DNA of 64,000 nt from Epibacterium sp. Ofav1-8 (GCF_022348185.1 NZ_JAKRFD010000006.1:1-64000), one strand, 5' to 3'. Positions 42,171 through 51,727 are shown, numbered from the stretch's first letter. Numbers and translations are program-made. Notes: generated from the sequence alone by a model not told the origin.

Positions 42171-43925
42171 ATGAACAATACACTTACAAACGCGGGGCGA
42201 GAGGAACTTCTGGCCGCACGCCGCCAGAGCCGGGGCCTGTTTTGGGCGGTCGCCGGTCTGAGTGCATTTGTGAACCTGCTGATGCTGACCGGACCGCTCT
42301 ATATGATGCAGGTCTACGACCGCGTGCTGGGAAGCCGGTCCGAGGCGACGCTGGTGGCCTTGTCATTGCTGGTGGTGTTTCTCTACGGGATGATGGGGCT
42401 GCTGGATGCGGTGCGCGGGCGCGTGATGCGCCGGGTGGCGGCGCGGTTTCAGGCGGTACTTGATCGCCGGGTGTTTGATGCCATGATCCGGCGCTCGGCG
42501 GTTGCTGCCGATCCGGAGGCGCAGACCGGGTTGAGCGATCTTGAGAGCATTCAGAAACTGATCGCCTCGCCGGTTCTGATGGCGGCATTTGATCTGCCGT
42601 GGACCCCGATCTTTCTGGCCGGCATTGCGCTGTTTCACCCTTGGCTTGGGTTGCTGGCACTGGGCGGAGGCGGCGTGCTCATTGCGATCGCTGTCCTGAA
42701 TCAGTTTCTGAGCACCGCACCAGGACGGGCTGCAATGACCAGTGGCCATCGGGCGATGCTGCAATCCGAAGAAATTCGCAACGAGGCCGAGATGATACAG
42801 GCCATGGGCATGCGAGAGGCGGCGTTTCGACGTTGGCAAACGGCCCGAGGGAAGGCGCTGGCGGACAGTGTCACCGCGTCGGATGTGACCGGTGGCTTTG
42901 GCACGCTGACAAAGACGCTGCGGTTGTTCCTGCAATCCGCCATGCTGGGGTTGGGGGCCTATCTGACCCTTCAGGGTGAGGTCAGCCCGGGGGCGATGAT
43001 CGCAGGGTCCATTCTTCTGGGGCGCGCCCTGTCGCCGATCGAGCTTGGCCTGGGGCAATGGCCGTTGGTCCAGCGCGCGCGCAAAGGGTGGCAGAACCTC
43101 GAAACCCTGCTGGGCAAAACGCCCCCCGAGCCTGCGCGCACCGCATTGCCGCAGCCTCGTGCTCTGCTGGATGTGGAAGCGATCGCCGCGACCGCACCGG
43201 GAGAGACCCGACCCCTGCTGCGCAATGTGACCTTTCGGGTGGAGCCCGGCGAGGCGATCGGCGTCATCGGCCCCTCCGGGTCCGGCAAGTCGACGTTGGC
43301 CCGTGTGCTGACGGGAGCCTGGCGGGCGGCAGCGGGGACGGTTCGGCTCGATGGGGCGGCGTTGTCCCAATATGATCCGGCAGTGTTGGGCGCGCACATC
43401 GGCTATCTGCCGCAGCGCGTGCAGCTTTTTGACGGCACGATCGCCCAGAATATTGCGCGGTTGGCGTCTGAACCGGATGCAGAGGCCGTGGTGGCCGCCG
43501 CAAAGGCGGCTGCGGCGCATGATATGATCGTAAAACTGCCAGAAGGCTATGACACGCCGGTCCGTGCCGGCGGTGGGCGTCTGTCGGGTGGCCAGATGCA
43601 GCGTATCGGCCTGGCGCGTGCGCTGTATGGAAGCCCGGTGATCGTCATCCTTGATGAACCCAATTCCAACCTCGACAATGACGGGTCCATCGCGTTGAAC
43701 AACGCCATCAAAAATCTGAAATCGCAGGGTAAATCGGTTCTCATCATGGCGCATCGGCCGGCCGCGATCCAGGAATGCGACAAACTCCTGGTCATCGAGC
43801 AGGGGCAGATGTCGGCCTTTGGACCCAAGGAGGAAGTCCTGCGCAAGATGGTCTCCAACCACCGAGACATTCAACAGGCACGCGCACCGCGCGGCAGCGC
43901 AGCCGGCAAGGGGGGCGCGCAATGA
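42171..43925 (+). CDS. Type I secretion ABC transporter (PrtD-like)
   Basis: This 584-residue fused permease-ATPase resembles PrtD/AprD of protease and RTX export systems. Five or six membrane helices occupy the first 300 residues. The ATPase has Walker A GPSGSGKST, signature RLSGGQMQR and Walker B VIVILDEPNSNLDNDG. No N-terminal peptidase domain is present. The start at 42171 is the first with sensible similarity; a longer frame from 41820 runs over mlaA. It overlaps the adaptor gene by four bases. No TolC homologue or RTX-type substrate is in the window. Confidence 0.92.
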   Translation: MNNTLTNAGREELLAARRQSRGLFWAVAGLSAFVNLLMLTGPLYMMQVYDRVLGSRSEATLVALSLLVVFLYGMMGLLDAVRGRVMRRVAARFQAVLDRRVFDAMIRRSAVAADPEAQTGLSDLESIQKLIASPVLMAAFDLPWTPIFLAGIALFHPWLGLLALGGGGVLIAIAVLNQFLSTAPGRAAMTSGHRAMLQSEEIRNEAEMIQAMGMREAAFRRWQTARGKALADSVTASDVTGGFGTLTKTLRLFLQSAMLGLGAYLTLQGEVSPGAMIAGSILLGRALSPIELGLGQWPLVQRARKGWQNLETLLGKTPPEPARTALPQPRALLDVEAIAATAPGETRPLLRNVTFRVEPGEAIGVIGPSGSGKSTLARVLTGAWRAAAGTVRLDGAALSQYDPAVLGAHIGYLPQRVQLFDGTIAQNIARLASEPDAEAVVAAAKAAAAHDMIVKLPEGYDTPVRAGGGRLSGGQMQRIGLARALYGSPVIVILDEPNSNLDNDGSIALNNAIKNLKSQGKSVLIMAHRPAAIQECDKLLVIEQGQMSAFGPKEEVLRKMVSNHRDIQQARAPRGSAAGKGGAQ

Positions 43926-45232
43926 GTGGGCGCGAGGCACATGACTGGTCCGTGCGCGGGTCGTTGATCGCCGGTGTGATTGGGGTTCTTGTCCTGTTGG
44001 GGGGCTTCGGGTCGTGGGCGGTGTTTTCCAACATCGCGGGGGCCGTCGTTGCTTCCGGACAGATCGAGGTCGACCGCAATCGGCAGGTTGTCCAGCATAT
44101 TGACGGGGGCGTGGTGGCCGACATTCTGGTGGACGAAGGCGATCTGGTCACCGAAGGGCAGACCCTGTTGCGACTGGACGCCGCGGATCTGCGCTCGCAA
44201 CTCACGATCACCGAAGGCCAGCTGTTCGAGATGATGGCCCGGCGCGCACGTCTGGAAGCGGAGCGGGACGAGGCAGAAGAGATCTCCTTTGATGAGGAGC
44301 TGCTGGCATTGGCCAGGGAGCGCCCCGAGGTGGCTGAGCTGGTCGCAGGTCAGGACCGGCTGTTCAGGGCCCGGCGCGAGTCCGTGCGCCGGGAGGTGGA
44401 GCAGCTGGAAAAGCGTGCCGCCCAGACCGAGGATCAGATCACAGGGGTGCTGGCCCAGCAGGCGGCCACGCGTGAGCAGCTTGTCCTGATCGAGGAAGAG
44501 TTGGGCAACCAGCAATCGCTGTTGGATCGCGGGCTTGCGCAGGCATCTGTGGTGCTGAACCTGCGGCGCAATCAGGCCAACCTCCAGGGCACGCTGGGCG
44601 AATTGATCGCCTCCGAAGCCCAGGCCCGGGGCCGGATCACCGAACTGGAAATCGAAACCCTGAAGCTGCGCACGCAGCGGCGGGAGCAGGCGATCAGCCG
44701 TCTGCGTGACCTGCGGTATCAGGAACTGGAACTGATCGAGACGCGACGGTCGTTGATTGACCGGCTCGGACGGCTGGACATCACGGCGCCCGTCTCCGGC
44801 GTTGTCTATGGGATGAGCGTGCGCACCCCCCGCTCGGTGATCCGACCGGCGGATCCGGTGCTCTACCTCGTACCACAGGATCGCCCGCTGGTGATCGCGG
44901 CACGGGTTGCGCCCACCGACATCGACCAGATCCATGTCGGCCAGGCGGTATCGATTCGACTGCCCGCCTTGGATCAACGCCAGACGCCGGAGCTCTTTGG
45001 GACCGTAACGCTGTTCTCGGCCGATGCGTTTCAGGATGACACCACCGGGATGTCCTACTACCGCGCCGAGATCGAGCTGGACGACGGCGAGATGGATCGT
45101 TTGCCGGAGGGCACGGTCCTCATCCCGGGCATGCCGGTGGAAAGCTTTATTCGCACGGCGGATCGCTCGCCATTGGCCTATCTGGTGAAGCCGCTCGCAG
45201 ACTATTTTGTGAAGGCCTTCCGCGAGAGTTGA
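43922..45232 (+). CDS. Type I secretion membrane-fusion protein (HlyD/PrtE family)
   Basis: A 436-residue periplasmic adaptor linking the ABC transporter to an outer-membrane channel. One N-terminal helix (SLIAGVIGVLVLLGGFGSWAVF) is followed by a lipoyl-like segment (VVQHIDGGVVADILVDEGDLV), a long coiled coil at about residues 95-280, and the second lipoyl half with the HlyD-type ITAPVSGVVYGM and a C-terminal beta barrel. Its ATGA start overlaps the ABC gene stop, so the subunits are translationally coupled. Confidence 0.93.
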   Translation: MSGREAHDWSVRGSLIAGVIGVLVLLGGFGSWAVFSNIAGAVVASGQIEVDRNRQVVQHIDGGVVADILVDEGDLVTEGQTLLRLDAADLRSQLTITEGQLFEMMARRARLEAERDEAEEISFDEELLALARERPEVAELVAGQDRLFRARRESVRREVEQLEKRAAQTEDQITGVLAQQAATREQLVLIEEELGNQQSLLDRGLAQASVVLNLRRNQANLQGTLGELIASEAQARGRITELEIETLKLRTQRREQAISRLRDLRYQELELIETRRSLIDRLGRLDITAPVSGVVYGMSVRTPRSVIRPADPVLYLVPQDRPLVIAARVAPTDIDQIHVGQAVSIRLPALDQRQTPELFGTVTLFSADAFQDDTTGMSYYRAEIELDDGEMDRLPEGTVLIPGMPVESFIRTADRSPLAYLVKPLADYFVKAFRES

Positions 45233-45344
45233 ACGGTTCGCGGAAAGCTGAATGAAGGGGTCGCATTTGTCCCTTTCCCGGTGCTGCCTTCCGCTGTAGC
45301 GTCCGCGCCAATGACTGCTGAATTCTGATAAAGGAGCCCGCCCC

Positions 45345-45806
45345 ATGAGCGTTGACGCCAAAATCCAATCTCTTGGTCTGACCCTGCCCGATGCCCCGGC
45401 GCCGGCGGCCAACTATGTGCCCTTCGTGGTGTCCGGCAACATGGTCTATGTTTCCGGCCAGATCTCTGCCGACGAAAATGGGCTGATCACCGGTACCCTC
45501 GGGGATGACCTCGATGTTGCCGCAGGGCAGGCGGCTGCCAAGCGCTGCGCGCTGTCGCTGCTGGCGCAGGTCAAAGCGGCGTGTGGTGGCGATCTGGGCA
45601 AGCTGAAACGCGTGGTCAAGCTGGGGGCCTTTGTGAACTCCACCGCCGATTTCACCCAACAGCCGCAGGTCGTGAATGGCGCCTCTGACCTGCTGGTCGA
45701 AATCCTCGGCGACGCCGGGCGGCATGCGCGCTCTGCGGTCAGCTCGCCGTCGCTTCCCCTTGGTGTGGCGGTCGAAATCGACGGCGTATTCGAAATCGAG
45801 GTCTGA
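45345..45806 (+). CDS. RidA-family enamine/imine deaminase
   Basis: A 153-residue RidA (YjgF/YER057c) trimer-forming protein that hydrolyses reactive enamine and imine intermediates of PLP enzymes. It has VVSGNMVYVSGQIS, LGKLKRVVKLGAFVNS and the active-site Arg in GRHARSAVSSPSLPLGVAVEIDG. It belongs to the longer subgroup, with an extra N-terminal segment relative to E. coli RidA. AAAGGAG precedes the ATG, and it leads a four-gene operon, with GDPD eight bases downstream. Confidence 0.93.
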   Translation: MSVDAKIQSLGLTLPDAPAPAANYVPFVVSGNMVYVSGQISADENGLITGTLGDDLDVAAGQAAAKRCALSLLAQVKAACGGDLGKLKRVVKLGAFVNSTADFTQQPQVVNGASDLLVEILGDAGRHARSAVSSPSLPLGVAVEIDGVFEIEV

Positions 45807-45814
45807 CCCCGGTC

Positions 45815-46591
45815 ATGTCTGCCCCATGCCTGCCTGCGGCCTTTTTGCGCCAGCCGATCGCCCACCGCGCCTTGCATGGGCTGCAAGATCACTGTCCCGA
45901 GAACAGCCGCGCAGCAATCTGCGCGGCCATCGCGGCTGGGTATGGGATTGAAATCGACCTGCAAGTGTCATCGGACGGGCGGGCAATGGTCTTTCACGAC
46001 CATATGCTCAACCGCCTGACCGCCGAGGATGGCCCGGTGAGAGACCGCAGCGCACAAGCCCTGTCCAGGATCAGGCTGAACCACAGTCGTGACGAGACCA
46101 TTCCGACCTTTGCCGAAGTGTTGCAGCTGGTTTCGGGGCGGGTGCCGCTGCTTGTCGAGGTGAAGGACGTCGGCGGTGAGATGGGACCCGATGTCGGAGA
46201 GCTCGAGGCGGCTGCGATCGCGGATCTCCGGGACTACCCCGGGCCCGTGGCGCTGATGTCCTTCAACCCGCACAGCATGGCTGAAGTGGCGCGCCTGGCG
46301 CCGGATATGCCGCGCGGTCTCACCACCAGCGCCTTTGATCCGACGGACTGGGCCCCCCTGGCGCCCGCCCGATGTCTGGAGTTGCGGGGCATTCCCGATT
46401 TTGACCGCGTGGGCGCATGCTTCGTCAGCCATGAGGCCAAAGATGTTCGCCGCCCCCGGGTGCAGGAGCTGCGGGCGTCGGGCGTGCCGGTGCTGTGCTG
46501 GACAATTGGCGCGCCCGTGCAGGAGGCAGACGTATCAGGCTACGTGGACAACGTGACGTTTGAAAATTATCTTTCTGCTTTCGGTGCTTGA
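45815..46591 (+). CDS. Glycerophosphodiester phosphodiesterase
   Basis: This 258-residue TIM-barrel enzyme releases glycerol 3-phosphate from glycerophosphodiesters. Catalytic landmarks are IAHRALH (His17, Arg18), CPENS, EIDLQ and VFHDH with the general acid-base His. The usual HRG is HRA here. It lacks a signal peptide and so acts on cytoplasmic diesters, as UgpQ does. It is second in the RidA operon, an association whose biochemical logic is not clear. Confidence 0.92.
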   Translation: MSAPCLPAAFLRQPIAHRALHGLQDHCPENSRAAICAAIAAGYGIEIDLQVSSDGRAMVFHDHMLNRLTAEDGPVRDRSAQALSRIRLNHSRDETIPTFAEVLQLVSGRVPLLVEVKDVGGEMGPDVGELEAAAIADLRDYPGPVALMSFNPHSMAEVARLAPDMPRGLTTSAFDPTDWAPLAPARCLELRGIPDFDRVGACFVSHEAKDVRRPRVQELRASGVPVLCWTIGAPVQEADVSGYVDNVTFENYLSAFGA

Positions 46592-46638
46592 TCAGCTCGA
46601 TCCTGCGCCCAAATAGGGGAGAGGCAGTGTGAGGCGGA

Positions 46639-47826
46639 ATGGATCAGGCGCGCGTGGAAATTCAGGTATTGAGCAGCCTGTCGCAGATCGATGCGTCAGA
46701 CTGGGACGCCTGCGCCTGCCCCGAAGCCGCGCGCGGTGGCCGTCCTTATGATCCGTTCACAACCCACCGTTTCCTGAGTGCGCTGGAACAGAGCGGCTCT
46801 GTCGGTCGGGAAACCGGGTGGCAGCCGCAGTATTTGGCCTGTTATCTCGAAGGTGACCTGATCGCCTGCGCGCCACTCTATGCCAAGGGGCATAGTCAGG
46901 GTGAATATGTCTTCGATCACAATTGGGCACATGCCTACGAGCAGGCCGGTGGTCGATATTATCCGAAGTTGCAGATTGCAGTGCCGTTTACGCCGGCGAC
47001 GGGGCGGCGGTTTCTCGTGCGTCCGGAGTATGAGGAGATCGGAACCTCCGCGCTGGTGCAGGGGGCGGTGCAGCTTGCCTCTGACAATCAGCTATCGTCG
47101 CTGCATGTGACCTTTTGCACCGAGCGCGAAGTCAAAAACGGATCCGATATCGGGCTACTGAGTCGCAGCACCCAGCAATTTCATTGGCTGAACAACGGGT
47201 ATGAGACGTTTGACGATTTCCTTGCCGCATTGTCTTCCCGCAAACGCAAGAACATCCGCAAGGAACGGCGGCAGGCGCAAGGGTTTGGCGGTATCATCGA
47301 GACCTACACGGGCGCTGATTTGCGACCGGAACACTGGGACGCCTTCTGGGAGTTCTATCAGGATACCGGCAGCCGCAAATGGGGCAGCCCATATCTGACG
47401 CGGGCCTTCTTCGACATCGTGCATGAGACGATGGCGGATGATATGGCGCTGGTGCTGGCCGAACGGGACGGGGTGCCGGTTGCAGGGGCGCTGAACTTCA
47501 TCGGGTCGGACGTGCTGTATGGCCGCTACTGGGGCTGCGCCGAGCATCATCCCTGTCTGCATTTCGAACTGTGTTACTATCAGGCCATCGATCTCGCCAT
47601 CGAGATGGGGCTGGCGCGGGTCGAGGCAGGCGCGCAGGGCGAACACAAACTGGCGCGGGGCTACCTTCCTGCGGAGACGCACAGCCTGCACTGGATTGCG
47701 GATCCGGGCTTTCGGGCTGCGGTCGAACAATATCTCGAGGCGGAACGGGCAGCGGTGGACGAGGAGATCGAGATCCTCACCCGGTATGGTCCGTTCAAAA
47801 GAACATATGTGGAGGAACAGGAATGA
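46639..47826 (+). CDS. GNAT-fold protein of the peptidogalycan/FemAB-like family
   Basis: This 395-residue protein belongs to the PF04339 group, two GNAT-like halves resembling FemAB peptidyl- or acyltransferases. Recognisable parts are [18 protein letters not shown] near the start, [43 protein letters not shown], and the C-terminal [15 protein letters not shown] with [12 protein letters not shown]. The reaction is unknown. It overlaps the next gene by four bases. Confidence 0.9.
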   Translation: MDQARVEIQVLSSLSQIDASDWDACACPEAARGGRPYDPFTTHRFLSALEQSGSVGRETGWQPQYLACYLEGDLIACAPLYAKGHSQGEYVFDHNWAHAYEQAGGRYYPKLQIAVPFTPATGRRFLVRPEYEEIGTSALVQGAVQLASDNQLSSLHVTFCTEREVKNGSDIGLLSRSTQQFHWLNNGYETFDDFLAALSSRKRKNIRKERRQAQGFGGIIETYTGADLRPEHWDAFWEFYQDTGSRKWGSPYLTRAFFDIVHETMADDMALVLAERDGVPVAGALNFIGSDVLYGRYWGCAEHHPCLHFELCYYQAIDLAIEMGLARVEAGAQGEHKLARGYLPAETHSLHWIADPGFRAAVEQYLEAERAAVDEEIEILTRYGPFKRTYVEEQE

Positions 47827-48116
47827 CCGAGAAACTCTCCGAGGAGACCCGAGGTCCCTTGCTGAAGCCGCTGTTTGATACCGGCTGGCAACTGGAAGAC
47901 GGACGGGATGCGATCCGCAAGACTTTCAAGTTCGACGATTTTGTCGATGCATTTGCATTCATGACAAAAGCTGCGATCTGGGCTGAGAAATGGAACCACC
48001 ACCCGGAATGGAGCAATGTCTACAACCGCGTCACGGTGGTGTTGACGACACATGACGTCGAGGGGCTCAGCGCGCTGGACGCGAAACTTGCCCGCAAGAT
48101 GGATGGTCTGGTCTGA
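47823..48116 (+). CDS. phhB: 4a-Hydroxytetrahydrobiopterin dehydratase (PCD/DCoH)
   Basis: This 97-residue enzyme recycles the 4a-carbinolamine formed by aromatic amino acid hydroxylases. The family motif is present as [16 protein letters not shown] with the catalytic His pair, and a later [17 protein letters not shown]. Its ATG overlaps the GNAT gene stop (ATGA). No phenylalanine hydroxylase gene is in the window, so the pterin partner lies elsewhere or the protein serves molybdopterin chemistry. Confidence 0.93.
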   Translation: MTEKLSEETRGPLLKPLFDTGWQLEDGRDAIRKTFKFDDFVDAFAFMTKAAIWAEKWNHHPEWSNVYNRVTVVLTTHDVEGLSALDAKLARKMDGLV

Positions 48117-48383
48117 GACAAATGGCGCTGGCCGCATCCCAATCCGCGGTGCCTGGACGCGGCAAGAGGTATTGCGCTGCGCTTTGCGCATCGCGGGGGG
48201 GCGGGGGCCGCGCCTTTGGCGCGGCCCCCGCCGGGCCCAACGCTTTTGCAGCAGCCTCCGGCTGATGAGGAAAGGGGCGGGAGCGCGCCCCTCGCTGCCT
48301 TTTGTGGCGCTTCGCAGGAGGGATAACCCGCAGCGGCATGTGCGGGCAGATCTCGTACCGTGGCGCGGACAGCCCCGACGGTG
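48117..48383. repeat. Composite of GC-rich hairpins, candidate dispersed element
   Basis: GCGGGGGCCGCGCC and its exact complement flank TTT at 48201-48231, a 14-bp perfect stem. CAGCC-TC-CGGCTG near 48250 and GGGGCGGGAGCGCGCCCC near 48277-48294 add two more hairpins. No gene is supported. The structure resembles multi-hairpin repeats seen between genes in roseobacters and separates the convergent pterin dehydratase and CHAD genes. Confidence 0.5.
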
Positions 48384-49253
48384 CTAGTGAAGCGGGAGCC
48401 CCACCGTTGCGCGCCACATCTTTTGCAGGCGTTTGTGGTCGAGACCAACGCCTGCCTCTTTCGCCTTGATCAGCTCCTGTGCGATATGGCGTTCGCCAGA
48501 GCCCTCGTCCATATCGTCCATCAGTTCTTCAAGCCGATCCCGAACTGCACTGGCATCGCGGGCTGCCACCATGGAGTCCAGAAGCTTCTTCAGTTGTTTC
48601 AGGAACGCCTTTGTTTTCTTGGAGGCAAACAGCGCCTGGGTAAACTCTGCCGTAGCGCGCAGTTTGCGCAGGCTCTTGCGAAAGCTGTCACGGGCCTGGC
48701 TGTCCAGACGTTTCAGCGTTTCGCCATGCTTCATGGCCTGATTGAGCCGCAACTCCAGCGTTTCCAGGCACAGGGTCTCCAGTTTCTCACGGCTCTCCGC
48801 CGCCGGGCGCCAGAAGGCGGGATCGCGCATGTCGCTGCCGCGGGCGATCAGGTCACGCACGCGGCTCTCGTCGAGCAAGGCGCGCAAGGCCGTGCGTTCT
48901 GCGTCGATCCGGCCGAGCACCCGTTCTTCCAGAGCCTGCAGGGCGCTGTTGTCGGGCAACGCAACCCGCGCCGGGGTCAGGGTGTCCTGCCAGAGCAGAT
49001 AGAGGTCCCGCAGCCGGGTGACCTCGGCCGCCAACCATCTGGCCTCCTCCAGAAGTGCCTTGTTGTGATCGGGCGGGAGCAGCGGACGGAACAGGGTCAG
49101 CCCGCTGCGCAGGCGTCGCAACGCCACCCGTAGCGCTTGCGCACTGTCAAAGGAATCATCCCGCGCCACGAAGGCGCGGGCGGCGTCGATCTCATCCATA
49201 ACCTCCGCCATGATTGTGGCGGGGTGGATCGCAGGCTTTTGCGCGTCGGTCAT
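48384..49253 (-). CDS. CHAD-domain protein
   Basis: A 289-residue helical protein rich in conserved basic residues. The CHAD repeats are visible at about residues 35-80 (ALRVALRRLRSGLTLFRPLL, EARWLAAEVTRLRDLYLL) and 170-260 (FRKSLRKLRATAEFTQALF). CHAD proteins bind inorganic polyphosphate and often associate with polyphosphate granules. No CYTH domain, polyphosphate kinase or exopolyphosphatase gene is nearby. Confidence 0.92.
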   Translation of the reverse strand: MTDAQKPAIHPATIMAEVMDEIDAARAFVARDDSFDSAQALRVALRRLRSGLTLFRPLLPPDHNKALLEEARWLAAEVTRLRDLYLLWQDTLTPARVALPDNSALQALEERVLGRIDAERTALRALLDESRVRDLIARGSDMRDPAFWRPAAESREKLETLCLETLELRLNQAMKHGETLKRLDSQARDSFRKSLRKLRATAEFTQALFASKKTKAFLKQLKKLLDSMVAARDASAVRDRLEELMDDMDEGSGERHIAQELIKAKEAGVGLDHKRLQKMWRATVGLPLH

Positions 49254-49305
49254 TCGTCTTCGTTCAAGGCCTTAGGTCTGCTGGCGTATTCGTGATCTGA
49301 TGTGA

Positions 49306-49791
49306 TTACAACGCATCCAGCAGTGCTTCGCCAGCAGACACTTCACAAGTGCCCGGACTTTCTTCGAGGTGCAGGATTTTTACCTCACCATCGGTGACGA
49401 TCATGGCATAGCGCTTCGATCTGGCGATCAATCCGGCGGGCGGCGCGTCGAACCGCATGCCAAGCGCTTCGGTCAGGCTGCACTCGGCATCGGCCAGCAT
49501 GGTGATTCCCGCAGCGGTCGCGCCGGTGGCGTCGCCCCAGGCCTGCATCACGAAGGGATCGTTGCCCGCGACGCAGATGATCTCGTCGATGCCTTTGGCG
49601 GCGAATTGATCCTTGGTGCGGATGAAGCTCGGCACATGGGCCGAGTGGCAGGTGGGGGTAAAGGCGCCGGGGACCGCAAAGATCGCCAGGGTGCGTCCTT
49701 TGGCGAGGTCGGCAATCTCGACCTGTTCGGGACCGTTATCCCCCAACCGGGTCAGGGTGGCGGCGGGCAGCTTGTCTCCAACGGCAATCAT
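49306..49791 (-). CDS. Peroxiredoxin (Prx5/type II)
   Basis: This 161-residue thiol peroxidase reduces hydrogen peroxide or organic hydroperoxides using glutathione, glutaredoxin or thioredoxin. The peroxidatic Cys48 is in PGAFTPTCHSAHVPSF, and the later features ICVAGNDPFVMQAWG and VSAGEALLDAL fit the Prx5 group. The start at 49791 matches the family start IAVGDKLPAATL with AGAGG nine bases upstream; a start at 49800 would leave no ribosome-binding space. Confidence 0.95.
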   Translation of the reverse strand: MIAVGDKLPAATLTRLGDNGPEQVEIADLAKGRTLAIFAVPGAFTPTCHSAHVPSFIRTKDQFAAKGIDEIICVAGNDPFVMQAWGDATGATAAGITMLADAECSLTEALGMRFDAPPAGLIARSKRYAMIVTDGEVKILHLEESPGTCEVSAGEALLDAL

Positions 49792-49917
49792 CAGGTCCAT
49801 CCTCTGTGCTCATTTCAAATGCGTCACGACGTCTTTGCGCAATTGCGTCGCAACCGGCCCTGCATGTAGGGTCCTGCGCAGACGGTACTGGAACTGCATC
49901 AGGAGACAAGAGGGCAG

Positions 49918-51129
49918 ATGACGCATATCGCAGTGATTGGCGCAGGGCAGGCAGGCGCATCTTTGGTGGCCAAGCTGCGCAATAGCGGGTTTGACGGTGA
50001 CATCACCCTGATTGGCGCCGAGGAGGCCCTGCCGTATCAGCGCCCACCTCTGTCAAAGGCGTATCTGCTGGGGGAGATGGAGCTGGAACGGCTGTTTCTG
50101 CGCCCCGAGAGCTTCTACGCCGAGCAGAACATCACCCTGCGTCTGGGCACCCGGGTGGATGCGATCGACACGGCAAGCAAAGAAATCCACATCGGCAACG
50201 AGGTCATCGCCTATGACCAGCTGGCGCTGACCACCGGGTCGCATCCGCGTCGTCTGCCAGCCTCGATCGGCGGGGATCTCGACGGTGTTTTTGTTGTGCG
50301 CGACCTCAAGGATGTCGATGCCATGGCGCCGCATGTCCGGGAAGGGGCGCGGGCGCTGATCGTCGGCGGGGGCTACATCGGCCTCGAAGCGGCGGCGGTC
50401 TGCGCCAAGCGCGGGGTCTCCGTGACACTGGTGGAGATGGCGGATCGGATTCTCCAGCGGGTGGCCGCGCCGGAGACCTCGGAGTATTTCCGCCAGCTTC
50501 ATGGCGATCACGGTGTGGCAATCCGCGAAGGTATCGGCCTCAACCATCTGGAAGGCGAGGCGGGCAAAGTCACCCGCGCGGTGCTGAGCGATGGCAGCAC
50601 GTTGGATGTGGACTTTGTCGTGGTCGGGGTTGGGATCGCGCCTGCCGCCGAGCTGGCGGAGGCTGCGGGGATCGAGATCGAGAACGGTATCCGCACCGAT
50701 GAATTCGGGCGCACCTCTGATCCGTCCGTCTGGGCGGCGGGGGATTGCGCCTCCTTCCCCTACAAGGGCCAGCGCATTCGGCTGGAAAGCGTGCCCAATG
50801 CGATCGACCAGGCCGAAGTGGTGGCGCAGAACATGCTTGGCGCGGAGAAAACCTATGTGGCGACGCCGTGGTTCTGGTCCGACCAATATGACGTGAAACT
50901 GCAAATCGCCGGGCTGAATTCAGGGTACGATACCGTCGTCACGCGGCAGGGCGAGGGCCGCCAGGTCTCGTTCTGGTATTATCAGGGTGACCAGCTGGTG
51001 GCGGTGGATGCGATGAACGATCCGCGTGCCTATATGGTGGCCAAACGCTTGATCGAGGCGGGCAAGACCGCGGACAAGGCGACGGTGTCCAACCCGGAGG
51101 CGGATCTGAAGCCGCTCCTGAAGGCGTGA
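49918..51129 (+). CDS. NAD(P)H-dependent ferredoxin reductase-type FAD protein
   Basis: This 403-residue enzyme is of the rhodocoxin/putidaredoxin reductase type, passing electrons from NAD(P)H to a [2Fe-2S] ferredoxin. It has an N-terminal FAD loop IAVIGAGQAGASLVAKLR, the second nucleotide loop ALIVGGGYIGLEAAAVC near residue 143, WAAGDCASFP and the family C-terminal domain. No ferredoxin or cytochrome P450 gene lies nearby. Its stop overlaps the GTG start of rsmD. Confidence 0.92.
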   Translation: MTHIAVIGAGQAGASLVAKLRNSGFDGDITLIGAEEALPYQRPPLSKAYLLGEMELERLFLRPESFYAEQNITLRLGTRVDAIDTASKEIHIGNEVIAYDQLALTTGSHPRRLPASIGGDLDGVFVVRDLKDVDAMAPHVREGARALIVGGGYIGLEAAAVCAKRGVSVTLVEMADRILQRVAAPETSEYFRQLHGDHGVAIREGIGLNHLEGEAGKVTRAVLSDGSTLDVDFVVVGVGIAPAAELAEAAGIEIENGIRTDEFGRTSDPSVWAAGDCASFPYKGQRIRLESVPNAIDQAEVVAQNMLGAEKTYVATPWFWSDQYDVKLQIAGLNSGYDTVVTRQGEGRQVSFWYYQGDQLVAVDAMNDPRAYMVAKRLIEAGKTADKATVSNPEADLKPLLKA

Positions 51130-51695
51130 GGATCATCGCGGGCGACTTTCGCGGCCGGGCCCTGGCGAGCGTCGGCAAGGGGGATGCGGGGGCGCATCTG
51201 CGGCCCACGACGGATCGGGTGCGGGAAAGCCTGTTCAACGTCCTCACTCACAAGATCGACTTCGATGGCGCGCGGGCGCTTGACCTTTTTGCGGGCACCG
51301 GTGCGCTGGGGCTGGAGGCGCTGTCGCGCGGCGCCGAGTCCGTCACCTTTGTCGATGACGGGCGGGTCGCACAGGGGCTCATCACCAAGAATATCGACCT
51401 CTGCCGCGCCCGCGATCGCGCGCGGCTTATCCGTCGGTCCGCGTTGAAACTGGGCGAAAACCCGGATGCCCCCTATAGTCTGATCTTTCTGGATCCGCCT
51501 TACGGCAAGGCGCTGGGCGAGGCGGCGATCGACGTGGCGCGGGCCGGCGGCTGGGTGGCCGAGGACGCATTGATCGTCTGGGAGGAAAACACTCCGATGC
51601 CACCTCCCGAAGGCTATGAGCTTGAAGACAGTCGCAAATATGGCGACACCCATATTACACTCCTCTGGGCCGCCGCGCCCGTGTCACCGCACTGA
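51126..51695 (+). CDS. rsmD: 16S rRNA (guanine-966-N2)-methyltransferase
   Basis: A 189-residue SAM-dependent enzyme that methylates G966 in 16S rRNA. Marks are the start MRIIAGDFRGRAL, RPTTDRVRESLFNVLT, the SAM-site DLFAGTGALGLEALSRGA and catalytic LIFLDPPYGKALGE. It begins with GTG overlapping the reductase stop (GTGA), an arrangement repeated at 55862. Translational coupling is likely. Confidence 0.96.
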   Translation: MRIIAGDFRGRALASVGKGDAGAHLRPTTDRVRESLFNVLTHKIDFDGARALDLFAGTGALGLEALSRGAESVTFVDDGRVAQGLITKNIDLCRARDRARLIRRSALKLGENPDAPYSLIFLDPPYGKALGEAAIDVARAGGWVAEDALIVWEENTPMPPPEGYELEDSRKYGDTHITLLWAAAPVSPH

Positions 51696-51727
51696 TCCAG
51701 TCAGCCCACCCCGGAAAGAACCCGCCG

